Below are positions 33,620 to 41,301 of a stretch of 64,000 bases of DNA, in pieces; within the stretch, counting starts at the first letter, position 1, and every line of letters starts with the position of its first letter. Source of the stretch: Rufibacter tibetensis (GTDB lineage Bacteria; Bacteroidota; Bacteroidia; Cytophagales; Hymenobacteraceae). Below the pieces are notes generated by a model. The model did not search any database. It was not told the DNA's origin and saw nothing but the letters and a program-made list of their open reading frames with translations. The stretch covers positions 396,001 to 460,000 of the forward strand of contig NZ_CP012643.1 in the NCBI RefSeq assembly GCF_001310085.1, written 5' to 3'. The position numbers and the translations under genes are program-made.

Positions 33620-34801
33620 CTACTCCACCACGTGCGCTACAAACTGAGACAGGTTGGTGATAATACCCCGCTCCCGCCGGAACCCAATGGCACTGCCTTC
33701 CCCTGCCCAGAAAACACCAGCCTGGTACCGGTAGCCTTTGTCATCCTGGGGAAGCTCAGCCCACGCCTGGTAGATGTGGGGTTGGTTGCTGTACTCGCCG
33801 GAAGTAGAGGAAACATCGGTATTCTCCCGCACCTGAATGTTCTGGCCTTCCCGCCCGAAGTAGGGTTTCTCCACCGCTTTTCCTGAAAAAGAGGTAAACT
33901 CTGTACGGAGCAAAAGCGGGTGGTACGGGAACTGTTGCCACAGCCAAGCCAAAAAGGCTTTGCTTTGGAATATCAGGGAATAAACGGGATTGGCGATAAT
34001 CACGCTTCGGCTGAACTGCAGGTCTACTACATCGGCACAAAGTTCAGGCTCCAGTTGCACAAACAGCTCCCAGGGAACTAGCTTGAACAGGAAAGGAAAC
34101 CGGCGCCACTGCTCAGCCCCAATCTGGGCCCAAATACCTCGCTCAGCTCCCAATGTAGAAACTTGCATTTCATCTACCGGGCAGATGTGGGTATCAAACC
34201 CAGCTTCGGTAGCCGCCTGGGCTAAAACTTCACAGTTCGTATAATCTTCTTTGTTGCCCCCCAGGTACACCAGTAACATGGCCGGCTCCAACTCTGGGTT
34301 CAACCCTTGCCAAGTCCTGAACTGCTCTACCAGCGCCTCATACAAGCCGTTGGCCTGGTGGCTCTCATTTTTACCGGCGGCGGCCAAACTGGCCCACTGC
34401 ACCACAGCTGTTTCAGGAATAGAGGTCGCTGTGTCTGAATTAAATTCTAATAGCTTCACCCCTTCAGGGGTTTGCGCGAAGTCAAAGCGCCCGTAGATGT
34501 GCCAATGTCGGTCATCTTCCCAAGAATGGCGCAGGGCTTTCCAGAGACGCTCCGGAATCCCGATTTTGCGGAGGAAATCATCAGGTACTCCTTCGGGCAC
34601 CGCTTCCACCATCATCTGGTAAAGCGTAGTGGCAGCTTCCAGCAGATCATCTGCGGCGGACTGCGTGACAACTACTGCCTCACCTGACAAATACGTCTGG
34701 CACTCCTCCTCTACCACCCACTCCCATCCCATCTGGCGGACCATAGTAGTAACATCGCCGTGGTGCGGCATTAACTTAACCGGAAGTGACGTATCTGGCA
34801 T
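33620..34801 (-). CDS. Glutathionylspermidine-synthase-like ATP-grasp ligase (YgiC type)
   Basis: 393 residues. It matches the C-terminal ligase domain family of glutathionylspermidine synthase: YGRFDFAQTPEGVKLLEFNSDTATSIPET is the nucleotide/Mg site signature (written here in part), with PYFGREGQNI and the final GIITNLSQFVAHVV typical of the YgiC/YjfC group. Those proteins lack the amidase domain and their true substrates are unknown; formation of an amide bond to a peptide or polyamine is the expected chemistry. The gene follows a small lipoprotein gene by 138 bases, which recalls the ygiB-ygiC pairing of enterobacteria. Confidence 0.88.
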   Translation of the reverse strand: MPDTSLPVKLMPHHGDVTTMVRQMGWEWVVEEECQTYLSGEAVVVTQSAADDLLEAATTLYQMMVEAVPEGVPDDFLRKIGIPERLWKALRHSWEDDRHWHIYGRFDFAQTPEGVKLLEFNSDTATSIPETAVVQWASLAAAGKNESHQANGLYEALVEQFRTWQGLNPELEPAMLLVYLGGNKEDYTNCEVLAQAATEAGFDTHICPVDEMQVSTLGAERGIWAQIGAEQWRRFPFLFKLVPWELFVQLEPELCADVVDLQFSRSVIIANPVYSLIFQSKAFLAWLWQQFPYHPLLLRTEFTSFSGKAVEKPYFGREGQNIQVRENTDVSSTSGEYSNQPHIYQAWAELPQDDKGYRYQAGVFWAGEGSAIGFRRERGIITNLSQFVAHVVE

Positions 34802-34849
34802 GAGGATGATAAAGCTTGAGTGAAAACTTAGGTTATAGAATTTCAGCAG

Positions 34850-34891
34850 CCGTGTTTAGGAGCTGCTTTTAGAAAAACATAGGGAAACTGG
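34850..34891. repeat. Interspersed palindromic repeat, left half conserved
   Basis: CCGTGTTTAGGAGCTGCTTT then TAGAAAAACATAGGGAAACT. It keeps GTTTAGGAGCTG and the A-run of the family copies at 8513 and 13020, but the right arm is decayed. It lies between the lipoprotein and ligase genes. Confidence 0.5.
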
Positions 34892-34939
34892 CAGGAAAGA
34901 CTGACTCCTTCCCTGAGCCAAAATAGTAGGCTGCTTAGC

Positions 34940-35569
34940 TTATGCTCCGAAACCGCCTGATCTTCCTCCGAAGGTGCCAGAACGGCTGTTAGTAGGACGG
35001 GTAGAACGCACGTTTCCCGTACCCGCCGGACGGCTGTAAGGACCAGTAGTACCTCTGAAAGCAGTAGCGCCTCTCGCCCGCTCAGCCGAAGTCTGCTGAC
35101 GCCAGGCCTCGTTGCGCTGGATAGTATTAGGGTTGGCGTAGTAAGCACGGTTAGGTGACAGCATCCGGCCCGCCATGTACCCGATGCCGCTCCACATGAG
35201 CACGTTCATCATGCTGAACCCGGTGCCGTTTTGTGGGTTAGCCTGCGAGTACTCCTGCATACGGCGCTCCAGTTCCAGACCTTGCAGCGTGTCTACTTTT
35301 CCATCATTGTGCTTCAGGATGGCCATCACCTTCCCGACCTCAGCGGGACGCTCATCGGTGATTTTCCAGTTATCGGGGCTCACCTCTGTCATTTCTGTAA
35401 TGACACCTTGGGTAAATTGAGGGGCAGTCTCGCCGGCGTTCCACTCAGTAGCAGTGTCGGTTTGCTCCTGGCGGTTTTCTGAGCAGGAAGACAAACCAAG
35501 GCAGGCAGCGGCGCTCACCAACAGTACGTTGCGCGAGAAATCACCAATAAGAAAGTAACGCTTTTTCAT
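34940..35569 (-). CDS. Glycine/arginine/serine-rich lipoprotein, YgiB-like position
   Basis: 209 residues from the ATG at 35569. The frame is open to 35590, but the extra MAFVFFF is unlikely; MKKRYFLIGDF begins a normal signal. The lipobox is LSSC with Cys29. Residues about 40-110 are soluble with KVDTLQGLELERRMQEY, followed by a Gly/Met segment GTGFSMMNVLMWSGIGYMAG that could insert in a membrane, and a C-terminal tail rich in Ser, Arg and Gly (SRSGTFGGRSGGFGA). A lipoprotein with an SGFG-type tail next to a YgiC-like ligase recalls YgiB (DUF1190), though I cannot show homology. Function unknown. Confidence 0.75.
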   Translation of the reverse strand: MKKRYFLIGDFSRNVLLVSAAACLGLSSCSENRQEQTDTATEWNAGETAPQFTQGVITEMTEVSPDNWKITDERPAEVGKVMAILKHNDGKVDTLQGLELERRMQEYSQANPQNGTGFSMMNVLMWSGIGYMAGRMLSPNRAYYANPNTIQRNEAWRQQTSAERARGATAFRGTTGPYSRPAGTGNVRSTRPTNSRSGTFGGRSGGFGA

Positions 35570-35663
35570 AAAGAAGAATACGAAAGCCATTTCTGGCTTG
35601 TTTTTGTAAATGTAAGGGTAAAACGAGCACTACACGGCAATAACCGCTTGTGCACCCATCTGT

Positions 35664-36482
35664 TTATTCCCAAAGCGGATAATGCTCCAGGTTTACCTTC
35701 TGCTGGAAAAACAGCTGGGTAGAGGCCTCAAAAGAAGCCGTATAATCAGATACGTAAAAGTGGGGTTCACCAGGTAAACGAACAGAAGCAATATCTGATT
35801 GTGCCAGCACCTTGCCCACATGCTGGGCCACCAACTCTGAGGCATCCAGCACTTCTACCTGCCCGTTATAGAAGTTGGTGATTTGCTCTTTTATCAAAGG
35901 ATAATGGGTACAACCCAATATAAGCCCCTCTATGCCATTGAGCATGGGATCTGACAAGTACGTTTGGATGACACTTTCTGAAATGTTGTTGTTAAAGAAC
36001 CCTTCTTCTATCATGGGCGCGAGCAAGGGAGTCGCCAGTGACTTCAGGTTCACTCCCTGATCCAAGTCATCAATCTTCTTCTTGTATACATTGGAAAGCA
36101 CCGTTTGCTTTGTGCCTATCAACCCCACGGTTTTATCTGAAAACTTTTGGCCCACATACTCCACCACGGGGTCAATCACATTCAATACCTGTGCCTTGCT
36201 GCCCACATATTCCCGCACCAACTCATAGGCAGCAGCAGAAGCAGAATTGCACGCAATCAAAATTATTTTACAATTCTGCCTAATCAACAGATCGCATATT
36301 TTCACGGCATAGGCCTGGATGGCCGCCGTAGATTTATCGCCATAGGGCAGGTGCGCGGTATCTCCAAAATAGACCAACTGCTCTTCCGGAAGATGTGCCT
36401 TAATGGCTTTAGCAACGGTTAAACCGCCTATTCCACTATCAAACACTCCAATGGGCCGGTCCCTGTTTTCAGCTTTCTTCAT
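35664..36482 (-). CDS. murI: Glutamate racemase
   Basis: 272 residues from ATG 36482 (the frame is open to 36539 but MKKAENRDRPIGVFDSGIGG is the proper N-terminus). Converts L- to D-glutamate for peptidoglycan. The two catalytic cysteines are in ILIACNSASA and LILGCTHYPLI, and the substrate loop is GVFDSGIGGLTV. Normal length. Monocistronic. Confidence 0.96.
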   Translation of the reverse strand: MKKAENRDRPIGVFDSGIGGLTVAKAIKAHLPEEQLVYFGDTAHLPYGDKSTAAIQAYAVKICDLLIRQNCKIILIACNSASAAAYELVREYVGSKAQVLNVIDPVVEYVGQKFSDKTVGLIGTKQTVLSNVYKKKIDDLDQGVNLKSLATPLLAPMIEEGFFNNNISESVIQTYLSDPMLNGIEGLILGCTHYPLIKEQITNFYNGQVEVLDASELVAQHVGKVLAQSDIASVRLPGEPHFYVSDYTASFEASTQLFFQQKVNLEHYPLWE

Positions 36483-36625
36483 GCCTGGCAAATTATAGAT
36501 AATCAGTATAATTACATACCACCGTAAAAACACCCACATCTTAATAATACAAATCTAAAATGCACTTTTCCGCAACTTTCAAAAAATAAATGGCGTAAAA
36601 AGACCATACAAGTTGAAACTAAAAA

Positions 36626-36631
36626 AGGAGG
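36626..36631 (+). promoter_or_regulatory. Perfect Shine-Dalgarno sequence of the SPW gene
   Basis: AGGAGG with a 7-base spacer to the ATG at 36639. Strong Shine-Dalgarno sites are rare in Bacteroidota and most genes in this window have none. Confidence 0.75.
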
Positions 36632-36638
36632 AATAAAA

Positions 36639-37031
36639 ATGAAAGTATTATCAACCCGCGCCCACGGGATTATGGATTACCTGGTGGGTCTACTATTGAT
36701 TGCTGCTCCGTTCATCCTTGATTTCGACAGAGGCGGTGCAGAAACATGGGTTCCAATTATAGTTGGTGCCATGATTATATTACAGAACCTGATGACCAAC
36801 TGGGAAGTTGGAGTGTTTAGGGCTATGTCTCCTAACATGCACTTGACCATGGATTACCTGATTGGTATCTTCTTGGCAGCTTCGCCCTGGATCTTCAATT
36901 TTGATGAATATGTATACCTACCCCATTTGATTGTAGGTATTATGATTTTGTTGCAAGCTATGATGACTCGTGTAGCACCTGCTCATGGTGCTGTTACTAA
37001 CCGTAGCATGGGTCACGGACACTCCCACTAA
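36639..37031 (+). CDS. SPW repeat membrane protein
   Basis: 130 residues with four hydrophobic segments forming two tandem repeats: RAHGIMDYLVGLLLIAAPFI and TMDYLIGIFLAASPWIF, the second with the SPW signature. A His-rich tail ends GHGHSH. SPW proteins are small inner-membrane proteins of unknown function, often induced by stress. The perfect Shine-Dalgarno sequence suggests high translation. Terminator at 37065-37093. Confidence 0.88.
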   Translation: MKVLSTRAHGIMDYLVGLLLIAAPFILDFDRGGAETWVPIIVGAMIILQNLMTNWEVGVFRAMSPNMHLTMDYLIGIFLAASPWIFNFDEYVYLPHLIVGIMILLQAMMTRVAPAHGAVTNRSMGHGHSH

Positions 37032-37064
37032 TGCGTAGAGCCTTTTTAGACAAAGACATTACAG

Positions 37065-37093
37065 AAAAGGTCGGGTTTTCCCGACCTTTTTTT
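37065..37093 (+). terminator. Intrinsic terminator of the SPW gene
   Basis: AAAAGGTCGGG and CCCGACCTTTT pair around a TTTT loop and are followed by a run of T, 34 bases after the stop codon. Confidence 0.9.
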
Positions 37094-37146
37094 GTGCCCT
37101 CCTATTTTTGCTAAACCTCTGACTGGTTTACCCTTTTCTGTTTGCG

Positions 37147-37154
37147 TACCTTTG
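37147..37154 (+). promoter_or_regulatory. -7 box immediately before the ABC-F start codon
   Basis: TACCTTTG is an exact TAnnTTTG match ending only 4 bases before ATG 37159, so the transcript would begin at or next to the start codon (leaderless). Confidence 0.6.
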
Positions 37155-37158
37155 CGGC

Positions 37159-39057
37159 ATGAATTACCTTTCAGCAGACTCTATCTCAAAAAGCTTCGGT
37201 GACCGCTGGCTTTTCCAGAACCTCACCTTTGGTATAAACCGTGGGCAACGGGTGGCGCTTATAGGCGCCAACGGAGCCGGCAAAACTACTTTACTGCAGA
37301 TTTTATCGGGCTCGCTTCCTACAGACAATGGCACTGTGAGCGTACGCCGCGGCATACGGGTAGGCTACTTATGGCAGCAACCTGAGTTCCCGACGGGAGC
37401 AACGGTACAGGAAGCCATTTTTTCAGGCCAGACCGAAGTTTTGGATGCTATCAGAGACTACGAAGCCTGCCTGGAAGACCCTAACACGTCTGACAAACGC
37501 ATGCAACAGGTCATGGAGCGCATGGAAACGCTGCACGCCTGGGAATACGAAGTACGTACCAAACAAATTTTAGGCAAACTGGGCATCCAGAACCTCGATG
37601 TGCAAGTAGAGCACCTTTCCGGGGGACAGAAGAAACGGGTAGCCATGGCCCGCGTGCTCATTGAAGAACCAGACTTGCTTATCTTGGATGAGCCTACCAA
37701 CCACCTGGACTTGGAAACCATTGAGTGGTTTGAGAACATGCTCACCACCGAGCAAACCACCCTGCTCATGGTAACCCACGACCGTTACTTCCTGGACCAG
37801 GTAGCTAATGAAATAGCGGAACTGGACCGCGGCCAACTGTATACCTACAAGGGCAACTACAGCTACTACGTAGAGAAGAAAGCCGAGCAGGAAGAAGCTA
37901 ATGCCGCTGAGATTGGCAAAGCCCGCCAGCTCATGAAGAAAGAACTGGAGTGGATGCGCCGTCAGCCTAAGGCTCGGGGTACCAAATCCAAATCTAGGGT
38001 AGATGCTTTTTACGACATCAAGGAAAAAGCCACCCAAAAAGACACCCGCACCCAACTGGAGTTATCAGTAAAAAGTACCCGTCAGGGAAACCAGATCCTG
38101 GAGATTGACCACTTGAGCAAACGCTTTGGCGAGAAAGTGGTACTGGATGATTTCAGCTATATTTTTAAGAAAAAAGACCGCGTAGGCATTGTGGGACCAA
38201 ACGGTGCCGGAAAGACTACCTTCCTGAACATGCTCACCGGAAGAATGACCCCAGACAGCGGTGAGATCATTGCTGGCCAGACCACTGTTTTCGGGTATTA
38301 CACCCAAACAGAGCTTACCTTTAATGAAAACCAACGCGTAATTGACGTGGTGAAGGAAGTAGCCGAGGTGGTAGAAACCGGCAACGGGGAAGTGATTACC
38401 GCCAGCCAGTTTCTGCAGCATTTCCAGTTCCCGCCCGCCCAGCAGTACACGTTTGTCAGTAAATTGAGCGGTGGCGAAAAACGCCGTCTGCAGTTGCTGC
38501 GCGTTCTCATCAAGAATCCCAACTTCCTGATCCTGGATGAGCCTACCAATGACTTGGACATTCCAACACTTAACATTCTGGAAGATTTCCTCCTGAACTT
38601 TGGTGGCTCATTATTGATTGTCTCCCACGACCGGTACTTCATGGACCGACTGGTAGACCACCTCTTCGTGTTTGAGGAAAACGGCCACCTACGTGACTTC
38701 CCGGGCAACTACACCGATTACCGTGAGTGGGCCAAGGAGCGCGAGAACATGAAATTGGACGAGGTAAAACCAATTGCCAAACCAGCTGTTGAAGCCGCTC
38801 CTGTCCCAACCCCGGTTGCCCCAGTAGCTGACGCTGCTCTTAAAAGAAAAGCCTCTTTCAAAGAGAAACAAGAATACGAGCAACTGGAGAAAGAAATAGA
38901 AAAACTGGAAGCAGAGAAAGACGCCCTAGCCGATGAGATGAACGCTGGAACTGCAGACCACGTGCGCCTGGCAGAAATGGCACAGCGCATCAAAGACATC
39001 AACACAGCGGTTGAAACCAAAACTGAGCGCTGGCTGGAACTAGCTGAGATTGTGTAG
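37159..39057 (+). CDS. ABC-F family ATPase (Uup-like)
   Basis: 632 residues with two ATP-binding cassettes and no membrane part. Cassette 1: Walker A GANGAGKTT (about 36), signature LSGGQ, Walker B LLILDEPTNHLD. Cassette 2: Walker A GPNGAGKTT, signature LSGGE, FLILDEPTNDLD. Between them is the P-site tRNA-interaction linker (about 240-310, KKELEWMRRQPKARGTKSKS), and the last 75 residues form a charged coiled coil typical of Uup, which binds DNA or ribosome. ABC-F proteins act on ribosomes (resistance or translation factors) rather than as transporters. Start is fixed by the conserved first residues MNYLSADSISKSFG. Confidence 0.93.
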   Translation: MNYLSADSISKSFGDRWLFQNLTFGINRGQRVALIGANGAGKTTLLQILSGSLPTDNGTVSVRRGIRVGYLWQQPEFPTGATVQEAIFSGQTEVLDAIRDYEACLEDPNTSDKRMQQVMERMETLHAWEYEVRTKQILGKLGIQNLDVQVEHLSGGQKKRVAMARVLIEEPDLLILDEPTNHLDLETIEWFENMLTTEQTTLLMVTHDRYFLDQVANEIAELDRGQLYTYKGNYSYYVEKKAEQEEANAAEIGKARQLMKKELEWMRRQPKARGTKSKSRVDAFYDIKEKATQKDTRTQLELSVKSTRQGNQILEIDHLSKRFGEKVVLDDFSYIFKKKDRVGIVGPNGAGKTTFLNMLTGRMTPDSGEIIAGQTTVFGYYTQTELTFNENQRVIDVVKEVAEVVETGNGEVITASQFLQHFQFPPAQQYTFVSKLSGGEKRRLQLLRVLIKNPNFLILDEPTNDLDIPTLNILEDFLLNFGGSLLIVSHDRYFMDRLVDHLFVFEENGHLRDFPGNYTDYREWAKERENMKLDEVKPIAKPAVEAAPVPTPVAPVADAALKRKASFKEKQEYEQLEKEIEKLEAEKDALADEMNAGTADHVRLAEMAQRIKDINTAVETKTERWLELAEIV

Positions 39058-39083
39058 CCCTTCTTAGAACCCTGTAGCATGAT

Positions 39084-39140
39084 AGAGGCCTTCAGTTTTG
39101 AGCTTGTTTTTAACAAACATGCTCAAAATTGAAGGCCTCT
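39084..39140. terminator. Bidirectional hairpin between convergent genes
   Basis: Arms 39084-39103 and 39121-39140 pair over 20 bases with one G-T mismatch; further pairing of TTGTT and AACAA closes the loop. Confidence 0.75.
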
Positions 39141-39186
39141 CCTTTCTGCACAATTCTGCTTTAAGGTTGATTTTAGCAAATTGGCC

Positions 39187-39867
39187 TTAATACACGTTAG
39201 GCTTTCTTTGGTAACTAAAGGAGAAGCCTACTTTCTGAGGGGTACTTACCTGTTGTTCCTCTAGTTTCTGCTTCACGGTTATTTTCCGGATTTCCTCTAC
39301 ATCTGGTGCTACCAGGTCATTGTTCACTGAGGCGACCATGGCACTTTCAATAAACAGGCGCAAAGCCTCTTCATTGATTTCATTTTTGGCCATGTCATTA
39401 TAGGTAAGATCCAGCTGCTTCACCCCTTCCAGGTAAAAGTGGTTTTCTATATTAATGAGCACCCTACCCAGTAAGTAGCCCGGGTCATTTAAGCGGTTAT
39501 ATTTAATAGAGTCAGCCATGAAGTTGTAGGCCATGATATGCCCGAAGAACCTTCTTCTAAAGTCTTCGTCCACGTAGCGGCTTTTCATGAGTTCATGATC
39601 GTCTGGCAAAGTGATGACATTGGAGTGCATTACAAATATGAGCAGGTCACCTGAAAACTTGATATGAAACTCAAAGTCGTTGACGTTGCGGTATTCTATC
39701 AACACATTAGCATCTACTTCGCTGATGCGTTTTTTCAAATTCTCCACCAGTGCAATAGAGCAATTTCTAAGCTGCTCAAAGATCACTTTGGTATTTCTGA
39801 AAATTGCTTGTTTGGTGGTGGACTTTTGCCGTAACCCTTCAAAGATGGTCTCTATTCTATCTTCCAT
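39187..39867 (-). CDS. Conserved hypothetical protein, unrecognised family
   Basis: 226-residue soluble, acidic protein without signal peptide or membrane helix. Predicted mixed alpha/beta: an N-terminal helical part (1-55), a strand-rich middle (EYRNVNDFEFHIKFSGDLLIF, VITLPDDHEL), then helices containing FRRRFFGHIMAYNFMADSIKYN. The final 30 residues (QQVSTPQKVGFSFSYQRKPN) look disordered. I do not recognise the family; the pattern suggests a housekeeping-type protein limited to Cytophagales. It is alone between the ABC-F gene and the CoA-transferase gene. Confidence 0.75.
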   Translation of the reverse strand: MEDRIETIFEGLRQKSTTKQAIFRNTKVIFEQLRNCSIALVENLKKRISEVDANVLIEYRNVNDFEFHIKFSGDLLIFVMHSNVITLPDDHELMKSRYVDEDFRRRFFGHIMAYNFMADSIKYNRLNDPGYLLGRVLINIENHFYLEGVKQLDLTYNDMAKNEINEEALRLFIESAMVASVNNDLVAPDVEEIRKITVKQKLEEQQVSTPQKVGFSFSYQRKPNVY

Positions 39868-39944
39868 TGTACACCATTTGGTTAAACATATGCAAAGTGC
39901 CTTGGAAATTAGCTCTTTATAGTACTTTCCACAGCACCTTTTAG

Positions 39945-41162
39945 TTATGGGTATTCTGATTCGGCCGGGAAGATAAGGCCTTTTTTGGCGAGTTCCTTTA
40001 ATTTTTGCTCAGATACTTTGCCAGTATCCCGCAATACCTGCCAGGTATGTTGCCCCAATTGAGGGGGTGATGAAGGCATTAATCTTGCTTCATGACTAGA
40101 AAAAGCAATTTGTCGCACCCCTTTGGGGGTAAGACTTTCATCAAAAATCAATTGCGGCTGAACCAAGGGTTGCGCCAAAGCTTCAGGCACCGAATGCACT
40201 GCCCCGGCAGGTACATAATTTTGGATTAATGCCTGTAGCAGATTTTCCTGCTCATGCCTTGCCACTAATTCTCTAAGTTTTGGCAGAAGGGTCTCCCGGT
40301 GCAGAACGCGTTGGTTGTTTGTCTTATAAATGGGCTCTACTCCCAAGGCTTCATCCCCTAATGCCTGGCAAAGCGACTGGAATTGCCGGTCATCTCCCAC
40401 GGCCAGCACAATGTCTTTCTCATCTAACGTGCGGAAGATAGTGCCATATGGCACGATGTTAGGATGTTCAGACCCCATGCGTTCCGGAGCCACCCCAGCC
40501 ACCAAATAGTTGGTAGCCTGATTGGCCAATGAGGAAATAGCTGCATTTAATAAAGAGACTTCTACATATTGGCCTCGGCCTGTTTTCTCCCGGCGGTAAA
40601 GACTTGCCAGCAGTCCCTCCTTCAACTGGTGCGCGGCCATCAGATCAATCAACGCAACCGGCATTTTAACCGGAACTCCCCCTTTCTCTCCATTCAGGAA
40701 CATGAACCCTGCCTCGGCCTGCAACACAGCGTCATACCCTGCCCGCGGTACCTGGCTTCCATAGCCGGTAATTTGCCCATATAATAACCTTGGGTTTAGC
40801 GCAGAGAGAGTGGCATAGTCCATCCGGAGTTTTTCAGCATCACCGGGTTTGAAGCTAGATAAAACAATGTCTGCCTTTTTAACCAATGCATACACTACTT
40901 CTTTGACGCTTTCAGAAGCTAAATCAAGGCAGACCGATTTTTTACCCCAGTTGGCAGAGGCAAAGTACGCAGACACCGTTGTTTCATTTGCTTCTGAAGG
41001 CAGCTTCCACCGGCGGGTCACATCTCCCTGGGTTTTCAGGCTTTCTATTTTCAGCACTTCGGCACCCATTTCAGAGAAGAATTGGCCAACACTTGGCCCG
41101 GCCAGCACGCTGGCAAACTCCACTACTAGCAAATTATGGAAAAGCCCTTTGTTTTCTTCCAT
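39945..41162 (-). CDS. CaiB/BaiF family (class III) CoA-transferase
   Basis: 405 residues. Class III CoA-transferases move CoA between carboxylic acids through an aspartyl-CoA anhydride. Family marks are VVEFASVLAGPSVGQFFSEMGAEVLKIE at the start (VEFASVLAGPSVGQ), KKSVCLDLAS, ADIVLSSFKPG, then GYDAVLQAEAGFM, whose Asp is the predicted catalytic residue, and RGQYVEVSLLNAA. The substrate cannot be read from sequence. Alone on its strand, with an interspersed-repeat-like fold-back (41170-41200) just upstream of the start. Confidence 0.92.
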   Translation of the reverse strand: MEENKGLFHNLLVVEFASVLAGPSVGQFFSEMGAEVLKIESLKTQGDVTRRWKLPSEANETTVSAYFASANWGKKSVCLDLASESVKEVVYALVKKADIVLSSFKPGDAEKLRMDYATLSALNPRLLYGQITGYGSQVPRAGYDAVLQAEAGFMFLNGEKGGVPVKMPVALIDLMAAHQLKEGLLASLYRREKTGRGQYVEVSLLNAAISSLANQATNYLVAGVAPERMGSEHPNIVPYGTIFRTLDEKDIVLAVGDDRQFQSLCQALGDEALGVEPIYKTNNQRVLHRETLLPKLRELVARHEQENLLQALIQNYVPAGAVHSVPEALAQPLVQPQLIFDESLTPKGVRQIAFSSHEARLMPSSPPQLGQHTWQVLRDTGKVSEQKLKELAKKGLIFPAESEYP

Positions 41163-41240
41163 TTATTTTGGAACTGTTTTTCAAAAATGGGCATAAAAAG
41201 GAGAATTGAAAACCCTGCTTTTCCTGAAAGGACAAAAAGA

Positions 41241-41273
41241 AAGCAGGCCGCGCCCAATGGTCGCGGCCTGCTT
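41241..41273 (-). terminator. Terminator of the first T9SS cargo gene
   Basis: AAGCAGGCCGCG pairs with CGCGGCCTGCTT over 12 bases; on the minus strand TTCTTTTTGTCC follows. Confidence 0.85.
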
Positions 41274-41301
41274 GTCATCCTATCAATCCAATTCTTCTAT
41301 T

